From CAYRWR01 sp964537555 (lineage in GTDB: Bacteria; Spirochaetota; Brevinematia; Brevinematales; CAYRWR01), in the NCBI GenBank assembly GCA_964537555.1, contig CAZIAD010000004.1:90523-154522 (forward strand): a DNA stretch of 64,000 nt. Reading direction: 5' to 3'. The notes under the pieces were generated by a model that saw nothing but the letters and a program-made list of their open reading frames with translations, was not told the origin of the DNA and made no database searches. Each line of letters opens with the position of its first letter. Positions within the stretch are counted from its first letter, which is position 1. The position numbers were made by a program, and so were the translations under genes. Of this stretch, positions 34,866 to 43,482 are shown piece by piece.

Positions 34866-36404
34866 TTAACGGGCGTATTCTACGACCCTGTTTTCCCGGA
34901 TCAGGGTGATCTTGATCTGTCCCGGGTATTTCATAGTATTCTCGATCTTCTTGGCTATATCACGGGCCAGTATGAGACTACCTTCATCGGATACAGAATC
35001 ACTGGATACAAATACGCGGATCTCACGTCCGGCCTGGATAGCATAAGCCTTTTCCACACCTTCGTAATCGGTGGCGATCTTTTCCAGGTTCTGCAGTCTT
35101 TCGATATAGTCGTCAAAGGACTCTCTTCTGGCACCGGGACGGGCGGCAGAGATAGCATCGGCAGCCAGCATGATGTGGGCTTCGATGTACTTCTGTTCCA
35201 CTTCCTGGTGGTGGGAAGCGATAGCATTGACCACTCTGTCATCCAGGTTAAACTTGGCTGCGATCTCAGCAGAGAGCAGGGCATGTCCCCCGTCTCCCAC
35301 TGTCTTCATGGTCTTACCGATATCATGCAGTAGTCCGGCCTGTTTGGCAAAGTCTATATTGGTCTTTAATGCACCGGCTATCATACCGGCAATATTGGCC
35401 ACTTCAATGGAGTGGTAGTATACATTCTGGCCATAGCTGGTACGGTACTTCAGGCGTCCGATGTAGGGATAGAGCTCACGGGGCAGGGACAGCTTGAGCT
35501 TGATACAAGCCTGTTTACCGGCATTAATGATCTCCTGGTTGATCTCACTCTGCATCTTGAGGATCACTTCTTCGATACGGGCAGGGTGGATACGTCCATC
35601 AGTGATCAGTCTTTCCAGAGCCATCTTGGCTACTTCACGGCGGTAGGGGTCAAAGGACGATACGATAACCGTCTCAGGGGTATCATCAATAATAAGGTCG
35701 ACTCCGGCAATGGCCTCAAAAGCACGGATGTTTCTTCCTTCTCGTCCGATGATACGGCCCTTCATGTCATCATTGGGCAGATTCACAGCTGAGATGGTCT
35801 TCTCAGCGATCACTTCGGCTGCATTTCTTTCCACACTGGATACGATGATATCCTGTGCCATTTCATCAGCCTGTTCCCGGATCTCATCTTCTATCTTGCG
35901 GATATAGTGTTGAGCATCCTGTTTAGCTTCATCAGTCAGTTCAGCGATGAGCTGTCTCTTGGCTTCTTCAGCGGTAAGACGGGCTATCTTTTCGAGCTCT
36001 CTCAGGTGATGATCCTGAGCTTTTTTGACTTCTTCTCTTTCCTTCTCTAACTGGCTCTCTTTCTCAGAGATGTCTTTTTCTTTCTTATCGAGGCTGTCAA
36101 ATCTTCTATCTAATTGATCTTCTTTCTGTACGAGGCGTCTCTGAAGCTGCTGCAAGTCCTGGTTTCGTTCTTTAAAATCCTGCTCCAGCTGTTTACGTTC
36201 GGCCAGGATGTGTTCCTGTGCTTCTAATAACAGCTTGGTCTCTTTTGCTTTTGCTTCGGCTTCTGCCTTTTCCAAAATTTCATTGACTTTCTCTTGAGCT
36301 GAGTTTAACCGGTACTTTGCGATGGCCATTCGGGCAAAATAACCGCCTACAGCTCCTACTATTAATCCGAGAAAAGAGAGGAGTATGATATACAAAATGG
36401 GCAT
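34866..36404 (-). CDS. rny: Ribonuclease Y
   Basis: Endoribonuclease starting mRNA decay at the membrane. 512 residues: N-terminal transmembrane helix (ILYIILLSFLGLIVGAVGGYFA), a long charged coiled coil (about 30-190), a KH domain with IIGREGRNIRAFEAIAGVDLIIDDTPETV, and an HD phosphohydrolase domain with HSIEVAN, AGLLHDIGKTM and ASHHQEVE. The length matches the family. GAGGAG precedes the ATG. Confidence 0.97.
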   Translation of the reverse strand: MPILYIILLSFLGLIVGAVGGYFARMAIAKYRLNSAQEKVNEILEKAEAEAKAKETKLLLEAQEHILAERKQLEQDFKERNQDLQQLQRRLVQKEDQLDRRFDSLDKKEKDISEKESQLEKEREEVKKAQDHHLRELEKIARLTAEEAKRQLIAELTDEAKQDAQHYIRKIEDEIREQADEMAQDIIVSSVERNAAEVIAEKTISAVNLPNDDMKGRIIGREGRNIRAFEAIAGVDLIIDDTPETVIVSSFDPYRREVAKMALERLITDGRIHPARIEEVILKMQSEINQEIINAGKQACIKLKLSLPRELYPYIGRLKYRTSYGQNVYYHSIEVANIAGMIAGALKTNIDFAKQAGLLHDIGKTMKTVGDGGHALLSAEIAAKFNLDDRVVNAIASHHQEVEQKYIEAHIMLAADAISAARPGARRESFDDYIERLQNLEKIATDYEGVEKAYAIQAGREIRVFVSSDSVSDEGSLILARDIAKKIENTMKYPGQIKITLIRENRVVEYAR

Positions 36405-36437
36405 AATTTCTCCTCAAAAATATTATAAGTAAACGTT

Positions 36438-36465
36438 ATTTTAACGTAGAACTCTATACTGTCAA
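36438..36465 (-). promoter_or_regulatory. Predicted promoter of rny
   Basis: Read on the minus strand: TTGACA (36465-36460), 16-base spacer, TAAAAT (36443-36438). Strong matches at both boxes, about 33 bases upstream of the rny start. Confidence 0.65.
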
Positions 36466-36489
36466 GTATTCTATTTTGTTTATAACAGT

Positions 36490-36975
36490 TATTTTAGTAT
36501 GTCCCGTGAGGGACCATCCTGATGATGGTATGGGGGGTATTCTGGTGTAGTATTCGGGGTACTTATAGCCACAAGGTGGCAGCCCATGCCCCTCCTTCCA
36601 CCACCATGGAGCCCACTGCCTTGCAATATAAGTCGATAGTCAATAGTAGGCACTGTCCTATAAGTCCGAGTCCTAATCTTCAAACCGACAGACCAATCTT
36701 CAACCCCACAAAACTCTACTTCCTCGCCGAAGTCTGCTTGCTATGCTCCTCAATGTGCGCCCCACCATACACCCCACCAGGGCTGACCTACCCAAGCCTA
36801 AACCCAGCCTCCGGCCATTCAGCCCGCCCGGCACATTGAACTGCTATACTCCAGCAGACATTTCGCGAGGTGAGGCACTAAAGTCCCACCGGCCAGAGGG
36901 CCTTTTTCTTTGCCAGGCGTTTCTTTTGTGGCCCTGGACAAAAGAAATGCCGCTCCCCGCCAGCTCTTTCTAGTT
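36490..36975. other. GC-rich intergenic stretch of unknown function
   Basis: About 490 bases between rny and thrC with no credible gene. Several short open frames exist on both strands, but none has an SD, a start with family-like sequence, or codon use like the neighbours. The stretch is richer in G and C than the genes left of it and includes small inverted repeats (GTCCCGTGAGGGAC at 36501 onwards) and the hairpin at 36916-36951. Confidence 0.5.
36916..36951. repeat. 14-bp inverted repeat in the GC-rich island
   Basis: GGCGTTTCTTTTGT (36916-36929) and ACAAAAGAAATGCC (36938-36951) are complementary apart from one G:T pair, around an 8-base loop. There is no T run after it, so it is not a standard terminator. 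It could be a mobile-repeat remnant (REP-like) or an RNA structure. Confidence 0.6.
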
Positions 36976-37004
36976 TTGACTTTTACGCCTATTCAGGGGA
37001 TAAT
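36976..37004 (+). promoter_or_regulatory. Predicted promoter of thrC
   Basis: TTGACT (36976-36981), 17-base spacer, GATAAT (36999-37004), 36 bases before the thrC ATG. Confidence 0.6.
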
Positions 37005-37039
37005 AATGCATCCAAGTTTGGTTAATACCAGGAGATACC

Positions 37040-38527
37040 ATGCAGTACATCAGTACCCGGGGCAATTCCAATGCTGTCCCTTCCGCTCAAGCTATTAAAA
37101 ACGGGATGGTCCCCCAGGGGGGACTGTACGTACCCGAGACCATACCGGCCCTCGATCCCTACGACATGATGGGCAAGGACTTCGGCACTCTGGCCCGCAC
37201 TATACTGGGGCTCTACCTCACGGACTACACAGCCGAGGAGATCGACCATGCCGTGCATCAGGCCTACGAGACCGACCGCTTTGACCATCCCCTGGTGTCG
37301 CCTATGCGCTACCTGCGGGACGACTTCGGGGTACTGGAGCTGTGGCACGGCCCTACCGCGGCCTTTAAGGACATGGCCCTCCAGATCATGCCCTACCTCC
37401 TCACCACCGCCGCTCATAAGGTAGGCGATGACAAAGAGATCATCATCCTGGTGGCTACTTCCGGGGATACCGGTAAGGCCGCCCTGGAGGGATTCCGGGA
37501 CGTTGAGGGTACCCGCATCATCGTATTTTACCCCGGCGAAGGGGTGAGCTCTATACAGGAGCTGCAGATGCTCACTACCGAGGGCAAAAACACCCGGGTA
37601 GTGTCCGTCACGGGTAATTTTGACGACTGCCAGACCATGGTCAAGGAGCTCTTCTCCGACCAGGAGCTGCGCCAGGACCTGGCCCGGGCCGGACTGGAGT
37701 TCTCCTCGGCCAATTCCATCAACTGGGGACGCCTCCTGCCCCAGATCATCTACTATTACTGGTCCTATGTCCAGATGGTGAGCCAGAAAAAGATCGTGGC
37801 CGGCGACCAGATCAATGCCGTAGTCCCTACCGGTAACTTCGGCAACATCCTGGCCGCATACTACGCCGCCCGCATGGGCCTGCCCATTCACAAGCTCATC
37901 TGCGCCTCCAATAAAAACAACATCCTGACCGACTTTGTGAGCACCGGTACCTATGATCTGAACCGCTCCTTCCATAAGACCATGAGCCCCTCCATGGACA
38001 TACTGATATCCTCGAACCTGGAGCGCTTCCTCTACGAGCTGTCGGGCCACAATGCCCTCAAGATCAGCCGCTGGTACGAGGAGCTGGGCCGTAAAAAGCT
38101 GTTCAAGGTGGACGACTCCACCCGCCAGCACCTGCGCAACAATCTCTATGCCGGCTATGCCGACGAGGCCGCCACTCTGGCCGAGATCAGGCGCGTCAAG
38201 GACAAATACAACTATGTCATGGATACCCATACCGCCGTAGGCTCCGCGGTCTACGAGCAGTACCGGGCCCAGACCGGGGATACCACTCCCACCATACTGG
38301 CCTCCACCGCCTCTCCCTTTAAGTTCGCCGAGTCGGTCCTGCAGGCCCTGGATGGACAGCCTACTGAGCTATACGGAGAAGACATGCTGGCCTCCCTGGC
38401 TAAAAAGTCGGGAATGCCCCTGCACCGGGCCCTTGAGGGACTGGAGCACAAGCCCGTTCTCCACGATCAGCACATACAACCCGCGCAGGTAAAAGCGGAG
38501 CTGAGGAAGTGGCTGGGGATCAAATAA
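37040..38527 (+). CDS. thrC: Threonine synthase
   Basis: Converts O-phosphohomoserine to threonine and phosphate, PLP-dependent. 495 residues with the fold-type II threonine synthase features: MQYISTRGNSNAVPSAQAIKNGMVPQGGLYVPE at the start, GPTAAFKDMALQIM with the PLP lysine (Lys110), LVATSGDTGKAAL and VPTGNFGNILAAYYAA, and STASPFKFAESVL near the end. Length is normal. CAGGAG precedes the ATG. Its base use is unlike its neighbours: many codons end in C or G. In one 60-base row (37201-37260) I count 34 G or C, against 23 in a row of glgA (43681-43740). No other threonine or homoserine gene is nearby. Horizontal transfer is an inference from this. Confidence 0.96.
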   Translation: MQYISTRGNSNAVPSAQAIKNGMVPQGGLYVPETIPALDPYDMMGKDFGTLARTILGLYLTDYTAEEIDHAVHQAYETDRFDHPLVSPMRYLRDDFGVLELWHGPTAAFKDMALQIMPYLLTTAAHKVGDDKEIIILVATSGDTGKAALEGFRDVEGTRIIVFYPGEGVSSIQELQMLTTEGKNTRVVSVTGNFDDCQTMVKELFSDQELRQDLARAGLEFSSANSINWGRLLPQIIYYYWSYVQMVSQKKIVAGDQINAVVPTGNFGNILAAYYAARMGLPIHKLICASNKNNILTDFVSTGTYDLNRSFHKTMSPSMDILISSNLERFLYELSGHNALKISRWYEELGRKKLFKVDDSTRQHLRNNLYAGYADEAATLAEIRRVKDKYNYVMDTHTAVGSAVYEQYRAQTGDTTPTILASTASPFKFAESVLQALDGQPTELYGEDMLASLAKKSGMPLHRALEGLEHKPVLHDQHIQPAQVKAELRKWLGIK

Positions 38528-38966
38528 TTATATAAAAAGAACTTAGACGGAAGTTCCACAGGCCATTCTGCTGTAATCCGCAGGATCATCAGGGCCTGTC
38601 TTGATGGGTTAGTACGAGATTTTACCGGGGCCGTCCTCATCAGGGCGGCCTCTTTGCACAGGCACAGACTCTGCCTCCCCCTCAGTACCCTCCCTCCCGG
38701 GCAGTCCCCTCAGGGCCTGCCGCCGGTACTCACCGCCCCGGGCCGGGGTGCATCGGTAGGGGTTGACAGCGGTATCCCGGATACTTTCTCCAGGACCCGG
38801 GCTCATCGGTGTACCGTATACACATGCATATCTTTTCTATCCCTGGAAGGCTCCGCCCCTTAAAAAAATGGCATATTTTTTTAGCATAAAAACTTGAAAT
38901 CCAAAGATTTGGGTGTACATTAATAATGAACACTGATTGTTATTATTTTTTATTATTTTATTATTG
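38528..38966. other. Intergenic stretch, GC-rich then AT-rich, no gene seen
   Basis: About 440 bases. The part to about 38870 is GC-rich like thrC, with short open frames on both strands but no SD or family-like protein. From about 38870 the sequence switches abruptly to AT-rich, with runs of TTATTA near 38940-38965. The switch marks the right boundary of the compositionally odd block. Confidence 0.45.
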
Positions 38967-39000
38967 AAAAAGGGCTGTATCGTTTGATACAGCCCTTTTT
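38967..39000 (-). terminator. Rho-independent terminator of the PEPCK-like gene
   Basis: A perfect 15-bp stem: AAAAAGGGCTGTATC (38967-38981) and GATACAGCCCTTTTT (38986-39000) around GTTT, 19 bases past the end of the minus-strand PEPCK-like gene. Confidence 0.88.
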
Positions 39001-39018
39001 CTATTAATATTCTTTTTC

Positions 39019-40923
39019 TTAATCTTCTATTATCAGGTTTTCCACAGGCATCACATTGAGATAGTCATCCAGGCTGGCATTATTCATCACCAGGTCGATG
39101 ATCTTTTTACCGGTCTTGTGCAATGCATCCTGTTTCTGGTAATACTTCAGCTCTTTTTTGAAGAAGTCGATCAGTATTTTATTACCCTTGTCATAGGCTT
39201 CTATGCCCACTTCCGGCTGCTGATCTACCTGCAGGAATCCCTTCTCTATCTCCTGGCCTTCTACTTCGAAGCGGCTCAGGGCGTAGCCCAGGAGGCTGGA
39301 GCGGGCTGCTACTATCTCATCTGAGTTGAATATCACTCCACCCCGGCGGGCTATAAACTCACGGGTGAGCCATTGGGGGTTAAACCCTACTTTCCAGTTA
39401 CCGATGTTCTGGTTGGGGAGGAGCAGGTATCTAACATTAGGGGTATTGAGTATCTGCTCCAGGAGGAGGTTAGCCTGTACTACCCGGGTGCCGGTTGCAA
39501 AAGGCCAGTAGGAGCCTACCCCTTCGGAGCTGATTCCTTCCTTGCCGATAATGCTGGGGTTAGCATGCCCTCTCAGGGAGATGAGACGCCAGACCCAGGC
39601 CAGGGCGGGTGGCAGGATGTGTACCATACCCAGGATTCCATAAGAGGGTTCTTCTCTGGTGCAGGGCGGGGTGCGTACGCCAAAGCTTCTGACCTGTACC
39701 CGGGAAGGTTTATCTATTACATTAGGGATGGAGCTCCGGGGGAATATGACCCGGGGATTGGGGCAGGAAACTCCCGGGCTGTCCTCTATGTGCTCCCATA
39801 GCAGGGCGGTGCCATTGGCCGGCGCATCTATATTGAGAAAAAGCAGAGGGGTCTTGGGGTGGATGCTGAGGCCTTCTATGTCAGGGTCAGTACCGTAATT
39901 TCTGATATGGTCCACACGTACGAACCAGCCTGCTTCTGCGTCGGAGGCTACCAGGTAGCCATCGTTTTTCTGAAATGAGGAATGACACAGGGCCATGTCA
40001 TCAGCGATAGGCCTGAGGTCACAACCCCGGGCCAGGCTCAGGTGATGCTTTTCACCAGTCTGCAGGTGTTTGGCAAACAAGATGCGGCCGTCTTTTCCAC
40101 GGTGGATATGCTCATGCATCTCACTTTTACCCCCCCCGCTGGCTCCTTCATGCATGATGGAGATACGGTTACCATAAGGGGTCACTACCTGTACCACAGA
40201 GGCATGGGCAGTGATCCAGCCTTCCTGTTCCCCGAAGTCCAGCAGGGCCGAGTATACCCCTTTCTTGGCACTGGGGCCGGGGTAGAGGTTATAACTGTAT
40301 ATCTCGTGGGTCTGGCCGGTCCGGAAATGTACTACGCGCTGTTTTCCTCCGAACACGGTGTGCCGGAAAGGTGGGGCTATATAGAGGAAAGTCTTGATAG
40401 CAGTATTGTCCGGGAGATTCCGGGGATCCACCACACCCTGGAGCAGTCCCAGTCCATAGCAGAAAAAGCCGGCGTTCCGGGGGGCTATAGCCATACCGTA
40501 AATACCTATGTCCTGCTGGCCCGCCTTAAAGAAAAATACAGCCAGTTCCTGGTTTTTGAGCCAGTCCATAGTCATGTTTTTTAGCTCACTAAAGTCAGCT
40601 CCGACTTCATCTTTGTAGCGCTTTTTTTCGGACGGCATCTCATCACCGATAAGCATACTTTCAGAATCCCGGCGCCTCATATAGGGATCGATATAATTCA
40701 CAGACACCCCGTTTCTCACTTTGTGTACGGTAGCTTCTGTGACGGTGCCTTGTCCTTCTACTTCATATTCGACTTTATTAATTCCGTCTACCATTCCTTC
40801 CATAGTCAGATCTAAGAGATCATCAATGGTGGTAGCCAGTGTTATTTTTTTTGTATTAAGTAGGAGCTCCCTGGTCTGTTGAGGGATTAGTACCTGGTCT
40901 AGTATAGATGTCTTGAATTCCAT
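39019..40923 (-). CDS. PEPCK-fold protein of unknown function (DUF4914-like)
   Basis: About 634 residues. Residues about 215-310 parallel the nucleotide site of ATP-type PEP carboxykinase: YPGPSAKKGVYSALLDFGEQEGWITAH, then a P-loop HEGASGGGKSEM (the family form is GLSGTGKT) and a kinase-2-like Asp pair in RPIADDMALCH, followed by AEAGWFVRVDHI. The order matches the PEPCK fold, but the rest does not match GTP or ATP PEPCK, so carboxykinase activity should not be assumed. I recall a family of this size (DUF4914) in spirochaetes and clostridia, unconfirmed. The start at 40923 is used because AAGGAGG sits 6 bases before it; an ATG at 40929 touches the SD. Confidence 0.7.
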   Translation of the reverse strand: MEFKTSILDQVLIPQQTRELLLNTKKITLATTIDDLLDLTMEGMVDGINKVEYEVEGQGTVTEATVHKVRNGVSVNYIDPYMRRRDSESMLIGDEMPSEKKRYKDEVGADFSELKNMTMDWLKNQELAVFFFKAGQQDIGIYGMAIAPRNAGFFCYGLGLLQGVVDPRNLPDNTAIKTFLYIAPPFRHTVFGGKQRVVHFRTGQTHEIYSYNLYPGPSAKKGVYSALLDFGEQEGWITAHASVVQVVTPYGNRISIMHEGASGGGKSEMHEHIHRGKDGRILFAKHLQTGEKHHLSLARGCDLRPIADDMALCHSSFQKNDGYLVASDAEAGWFVRVDHIRNYGTDPDIEGLSIHPKTPLLFLNIDAPANGTALLWEHIEDSPGVSCPNPRVIFPRSSIPNVIDKPSRVQVRSFGVRTPPCTREEPSYGILGMVHILPPALAWVWRLISLRGHANPSIIGKEGISSEGVGSYWPFATGTRVVQANLLLEQILNTPNVRYLLLPNQNIGNWKVGFNPQWLTREFIARRGGVIFNSDEIVAARSSLLGYALSRFEVEGQEIEKGFLQVDQQPEVGIEAYDKGNKILIDFFKKELKYYQKQDALHKTGKKIIDLVMNNASLDDYLNVMPVENLIIED

Positions 40924-41146
40924 AAACATCCTCCTTGAATATCTTTATTCCGGTATCATGCCCGGATGAAAACCTGAAAATTTTAGCATTAAACACAGTT
41001 TTTGTACAATAATTGCCCCAAAGCAGCTTGAGAGGTCACTGAGAAATTTTCACAAACAGGTTTTATATTTGAGATTTTTACTGAATCCTTATATAATAAT
41101 AAGCTAAAAAATATTGTAGTGGCTCTGAGCCGTTCCGGGAGGAAAA

Positions 41147-41518
41147 ATGTCAACCCTATTACTCGTCATCTTCATCATTTCCGTGGTACTTCTGATACCT
41201 ACCATCCTTATGCAGTCTGGTAGCGGAGCAGAAGCCGGAATGTTTGGTTCTGATCTGACATTAGGCGCTTTTGGAGCCAAGACCAGTGAAGTTCTGGTCA
41301 AGTTTACCCGCTGGCTGGTCATCATCTTTTTAGCATCTGCATTTCTGTTTACCCTTATCAAGATGAGGGAAAACAGCCTGGCTCCTGTGACTCCCAAGGT
41401 CAATAACTCACAGGCAGCCCCTCAGAGTGCCGCTCCGGCTGATGCTGATACTGCAGCTCCCCAGGACAGTCCTGCACCTCTGGAGAATACCCCTCTTGAG
41501 ATCCCTATCCAGCAATAA
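41147..41518 (+). CDS. secG: Protein translocase subunit SecG
   Basis: Auxiliary subunit of the SecYEG channel. 123 residues: two hydrophobic helices (about 2-20 and 55-75) around the signature LMQSGSGAEAGMFGSDLTLGAFGAKTSEVLVKFTR. The C-terminal 45 residues are Ala/Pro/Gln/Asp-rich, a low-complexity tail longer than in E. coli. GGGAGG precedes the ATG. The ispD start overlaps its 3' end. Confidence 0.93.
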   Translation: MSTLLLVIFIISVVLLIPTILMQSGSGAEAGMFGSDLTLGAFGAKTSEVLVKFTRWLVIIFLASAFLFTLIKMRENSLAPVTPKVNNSQAAPQSAAPADADTAAPQDSPAPLENTPLEIPIQQ

Positions 41519-42206
41519 TCAGGCTGCGGTATTACTGGCAGGTGGCACCGGAAGCCGGTTTTCGGATTCCAGGCCCAAACAATTTTATGATTTAGCGGGC
41601 CGGGATGTACTGGATTACAGTCTGGAAATCCTGTCAGAAGTAGTAGATCATGTATGCCTGGTAGTCCACCCGGAGTGGATGGAATATGTCAGGGATCGCT
41701 ATAAATCTTTTCAAAACTGTTTATTTGCAAAGGGTGGAGAGACCCGGCAGGCTTCGGTCTTATCCGGACTCAATGCTCTGGCCAGTTTAAGTCCTCATCA
41801 GGTCTGTATTCATGACGGCGCCCGGCCCCTGTGCAGCATTGACTTGTTCCGGGCCAGTCTGGATTCCGCCCGGGAAAAGGGTAGTGGAATAGCGGCCATT
41901 CCGGTACAGGATACTTTGGGATTGATCGCACAGGAACAGATCCGGTCATTTCCGGACCGGGCCGAAATGGTACACATCCAGACCCCCCAGTCTTTTTCCT
42001 ATCCCCTTATCTGTCAGGCGCATGAAGAAGCCCTGTCTCAGGGCCGTCTGGCTTACACAGATGACTCCCAGGTTTATCTGGCTGCAGGACATCCGGTATA
42101 CTGGATCGAGGGAGAGAGCACCAATATCAAGATCACGCGGGCTTTGGACCTGGAGCTGGCCGCTATATGCTTGGACAGGCTTAAAACCCCTGGGTCAGGT
42201 ATATAG
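41496..42206 (+). CDS. ispD: 2-C-methyl-D-erythritol 4-phosphate cytidylyltransferase
   Basis: MEP-pathway step making CDP-ME from MEP and CTP. About 236 residues: the CTP-binding start AAVLLAGGTGSRFSDSRPKQF, then VCIHDGARPLCS, VHIQTPQSFSYPLI and YTDDSQVYLAAGH, all in family order. The start is TTG at 41496, inside secG; GGAG lies 10 bases before it and the length then fits the family. An ATG at 41427 would add 23 unrelated residues. Overlap with secG suggests translational coupling. Ends by overlapping the opposite-strand hypothetical gene. Confidence 0.92.
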   Translation: MRSLSSNNQAAVLLAGGTGSRFSDSRPKQFYDLAGRDVLDYSLEILSEVVDHVCLVVHPEWMEYVRDRYKSFQNCLFAKGGETRQASVLSGLNALASLSPHQVCIHDGARPLCSIDLFRASLDSAREKGSGIAAIPVQDTLGLIAQEQIRSFPDRAEMVHIQTPQSFSYPLICQAHEEALSQGRLAYTDDSQVYLAAGHPVYWIEGESTNIKITRALDLELAAICLDRLKTPGSGI

Positions 42207-42618
42207 ATATCTCAGGTTCTACCTCACAGATCAGCTTTCTGCCAAGATAGGCTTTGTTGCAGCATTGCTCTATCTGAATGCGCAGACTTTCCGAGATCTC
42301 ATTGGAAAATAATTTTTTCATTTCATAATCTTCCCATAACTCTGTATGATTCAGGACTCGTACTTCAAAACGCTCTGTTTTTCTGGTGTCGGGCAGGTCG
42401 CAGAAAAACAATGAGTTTTCGCTTTCTGCTGCATCTACACGACGGACTATATCATCTTTTTTTAACAAAATACATCCTTTTGTATCACTGAGCCGGGGCC
42501 TGAAGTATACCGGCATTTTTCCCAGTGGATGATAGCTGATATGTACCAACAGGTTCGGGATAACTTTCTCTCTATCCTGATCATGAAAGCAAAAATAAAC
42601 ATCATAGTCTATGTGCAT
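42181..42618 (-). CDS. Hypothetical protein next to a PHP-domain gene
   Basis: 145 residues, not recognised: mixed charged and beta-type sequence (HIDYDVYFCFHDQDRE, GKMPVYFRPRLSD, RFEVRVLNHTELWEDYEM). The start at 42618 has GGGAGG 5 bases upstream; a Met further up would overlap the PHP gene. It is co-directional with the PHP-domain gene, 19 bases after it. Its 3' end overlaps the end of ispD by about 26 bases on the opposite strand. Function unknown. Confidence 0.65.
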   Translation of the reverse strand: MHIDYDVYFCFHDQDREKVIPNLLVHISYHPLGKMPVYFRPRLSDTKGCILLKKDDIVRRVDAAESENSLFFCDLPDTRKTERFEVRVLNHTELWEDYEMKKLFSNEISESLRIQIEQCCNKAYLGRKLICEVEPEISIYLTQGF

Positions 42619-42637
42619 AGAGCCTCCCGGGCCGGCC

Positions 42638-43276
42638 TCATAGCTCAGAGTACCTTTCATGATTCCACTGATGATACAGGGGGTTTTCCTCGGCCCAGTA
42701 GCCTCCCGCTTTCAATGCGCTTAACAGTTCATCAGTGGAACTTATCTTTTCCGGAAAACGTGTGTAATACCTGCCCACCATTTTCTCAGAATGGGCATCA
42801 CTGCCCCCGATGACCGGGATATTGAGTTTTGAGGCAGCTTCGGCTGCTTTGTGATTTTCTATTTTATCACAGTTGCCATTCAAGCCTTCGAGGGCACAGA
42901 ATGCATCTGGGTAATGAAATACCTGATCCCTTAATGCCAGGGCAGCCATTCTATAGGGATGAGCGGGTATCAGTACTCCCCCGCATTCCCGGGATAATGC
43001 TATCAGCTCCTGTGTATCAATATCCATCAGGCCTTCTTCGTATATTCCGAAACACAGTATATCACCCTGGAGGGTACGTACTTCCTGAGCAGGCAGGACC
43101 AGCATATCCATCTCCAGGCCCAGCCTTTGGGCCTCCCAGGCTCCTTTCATGGTATTATGTTCAGTGACACATAGAGCATCAAGCCCCAGCTTTTTGGCTC
43201 TTTCTATGAGGAGGTGATTGTCCAGGATACTGCAGGCGGAAGAATAGCTGGTATGATTGTGCATGTCTATTTTCAT
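42638..43276 (-). CDS. PHP-domain phosphoesterase-like protein
   Basis: 212 residues. It begins MKIDMHNHTSYSSACS, the metal-binding HxH motif of PHP proteins, followed by LDALCVTEHN, PAQEVRT (Glu ligand), LIPAHPYR and IGGSDAHSEKM, giving the expected His/Asp/Glu set for a trinuclear metal site. Such small PHP proteins include nucleotide or phosphate ester hydrolases of the YciV/TrpH group. The particular substrate is not visible. Confidence 0.87.
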   Translation of the reverse strand: MKIDMHNHTSYSSACSILDNHLLIERAKKLGLDALCVTEHNTMKGAWEAQRLGLEMDMLVLPAQEVRTLQGDILCFGIYEEGLMDIDTQELIALSRECGGVLIPAHPYRMAALALRDQVFHYPDAFCALEGLNGNCDKIENHKAAEAASKLNIPVIGGSDAHSEKMVGRYYTRFPEKISSTDELLSALKAGGYWAEENPLYHQWNHERYSEL

Positions 43277-43433
43277 ATTTATATCTTATATTATTTTAAA
43301 ATAATTACCAAATATGGGAGTAGAAGACTAATTTTTACTAAAGATGGGGGGGATAAAGCAGTGTGATTTAATCAAACAGGAAGCAAATAGATTGATGCCA
43401 GGTCCGGGTGTACTCCCTGTTTAAAAGAAATTC

Positions 43434-43461
43434 TTGACATTTTATAGTTCTGCTTTAATCT
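43434..43461 (+). promoter_or_regulatory. Predicted promoter of glgA
   Basis: TTGACA (43434-43439), 16-base spacer, TAATCT (43456-43461), the same -10 hexamer as at ppc. It ends about 21 bases before the glgA ATG at 43483. Confidence 0.5.
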
Positions 43462-43482
43462 ATGATGGTCGAGGAGATATGC

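Noticed and set aside
36522..36973. Short frames (36522-36839, 36743-36973) in the GC-rich gap
   Set aside because: Pro/Cys-rich translations, no SD, overlap each other in different frames.
37022..38230. 402-codon minus-strand frame antisense to thrC
   Set aside because: Product of the GC-rich codon use of thrC; Gly/Val/His-rich and unlike a real protein.
38609..38933. Short frames on both strands downstream of thrC
   Set aside because: No SD, Arg/Gly/Pro-rich translations typical of non-coding GC-rich DNA.
39019..40923. Calling the PEPCK-like gene pckG (GTP PEPCK) from its size
   Set aside because: The GTP-PEPCK PSACGKTN motif is absent and the P-loop has GASGGGKS; only the fold is supported.
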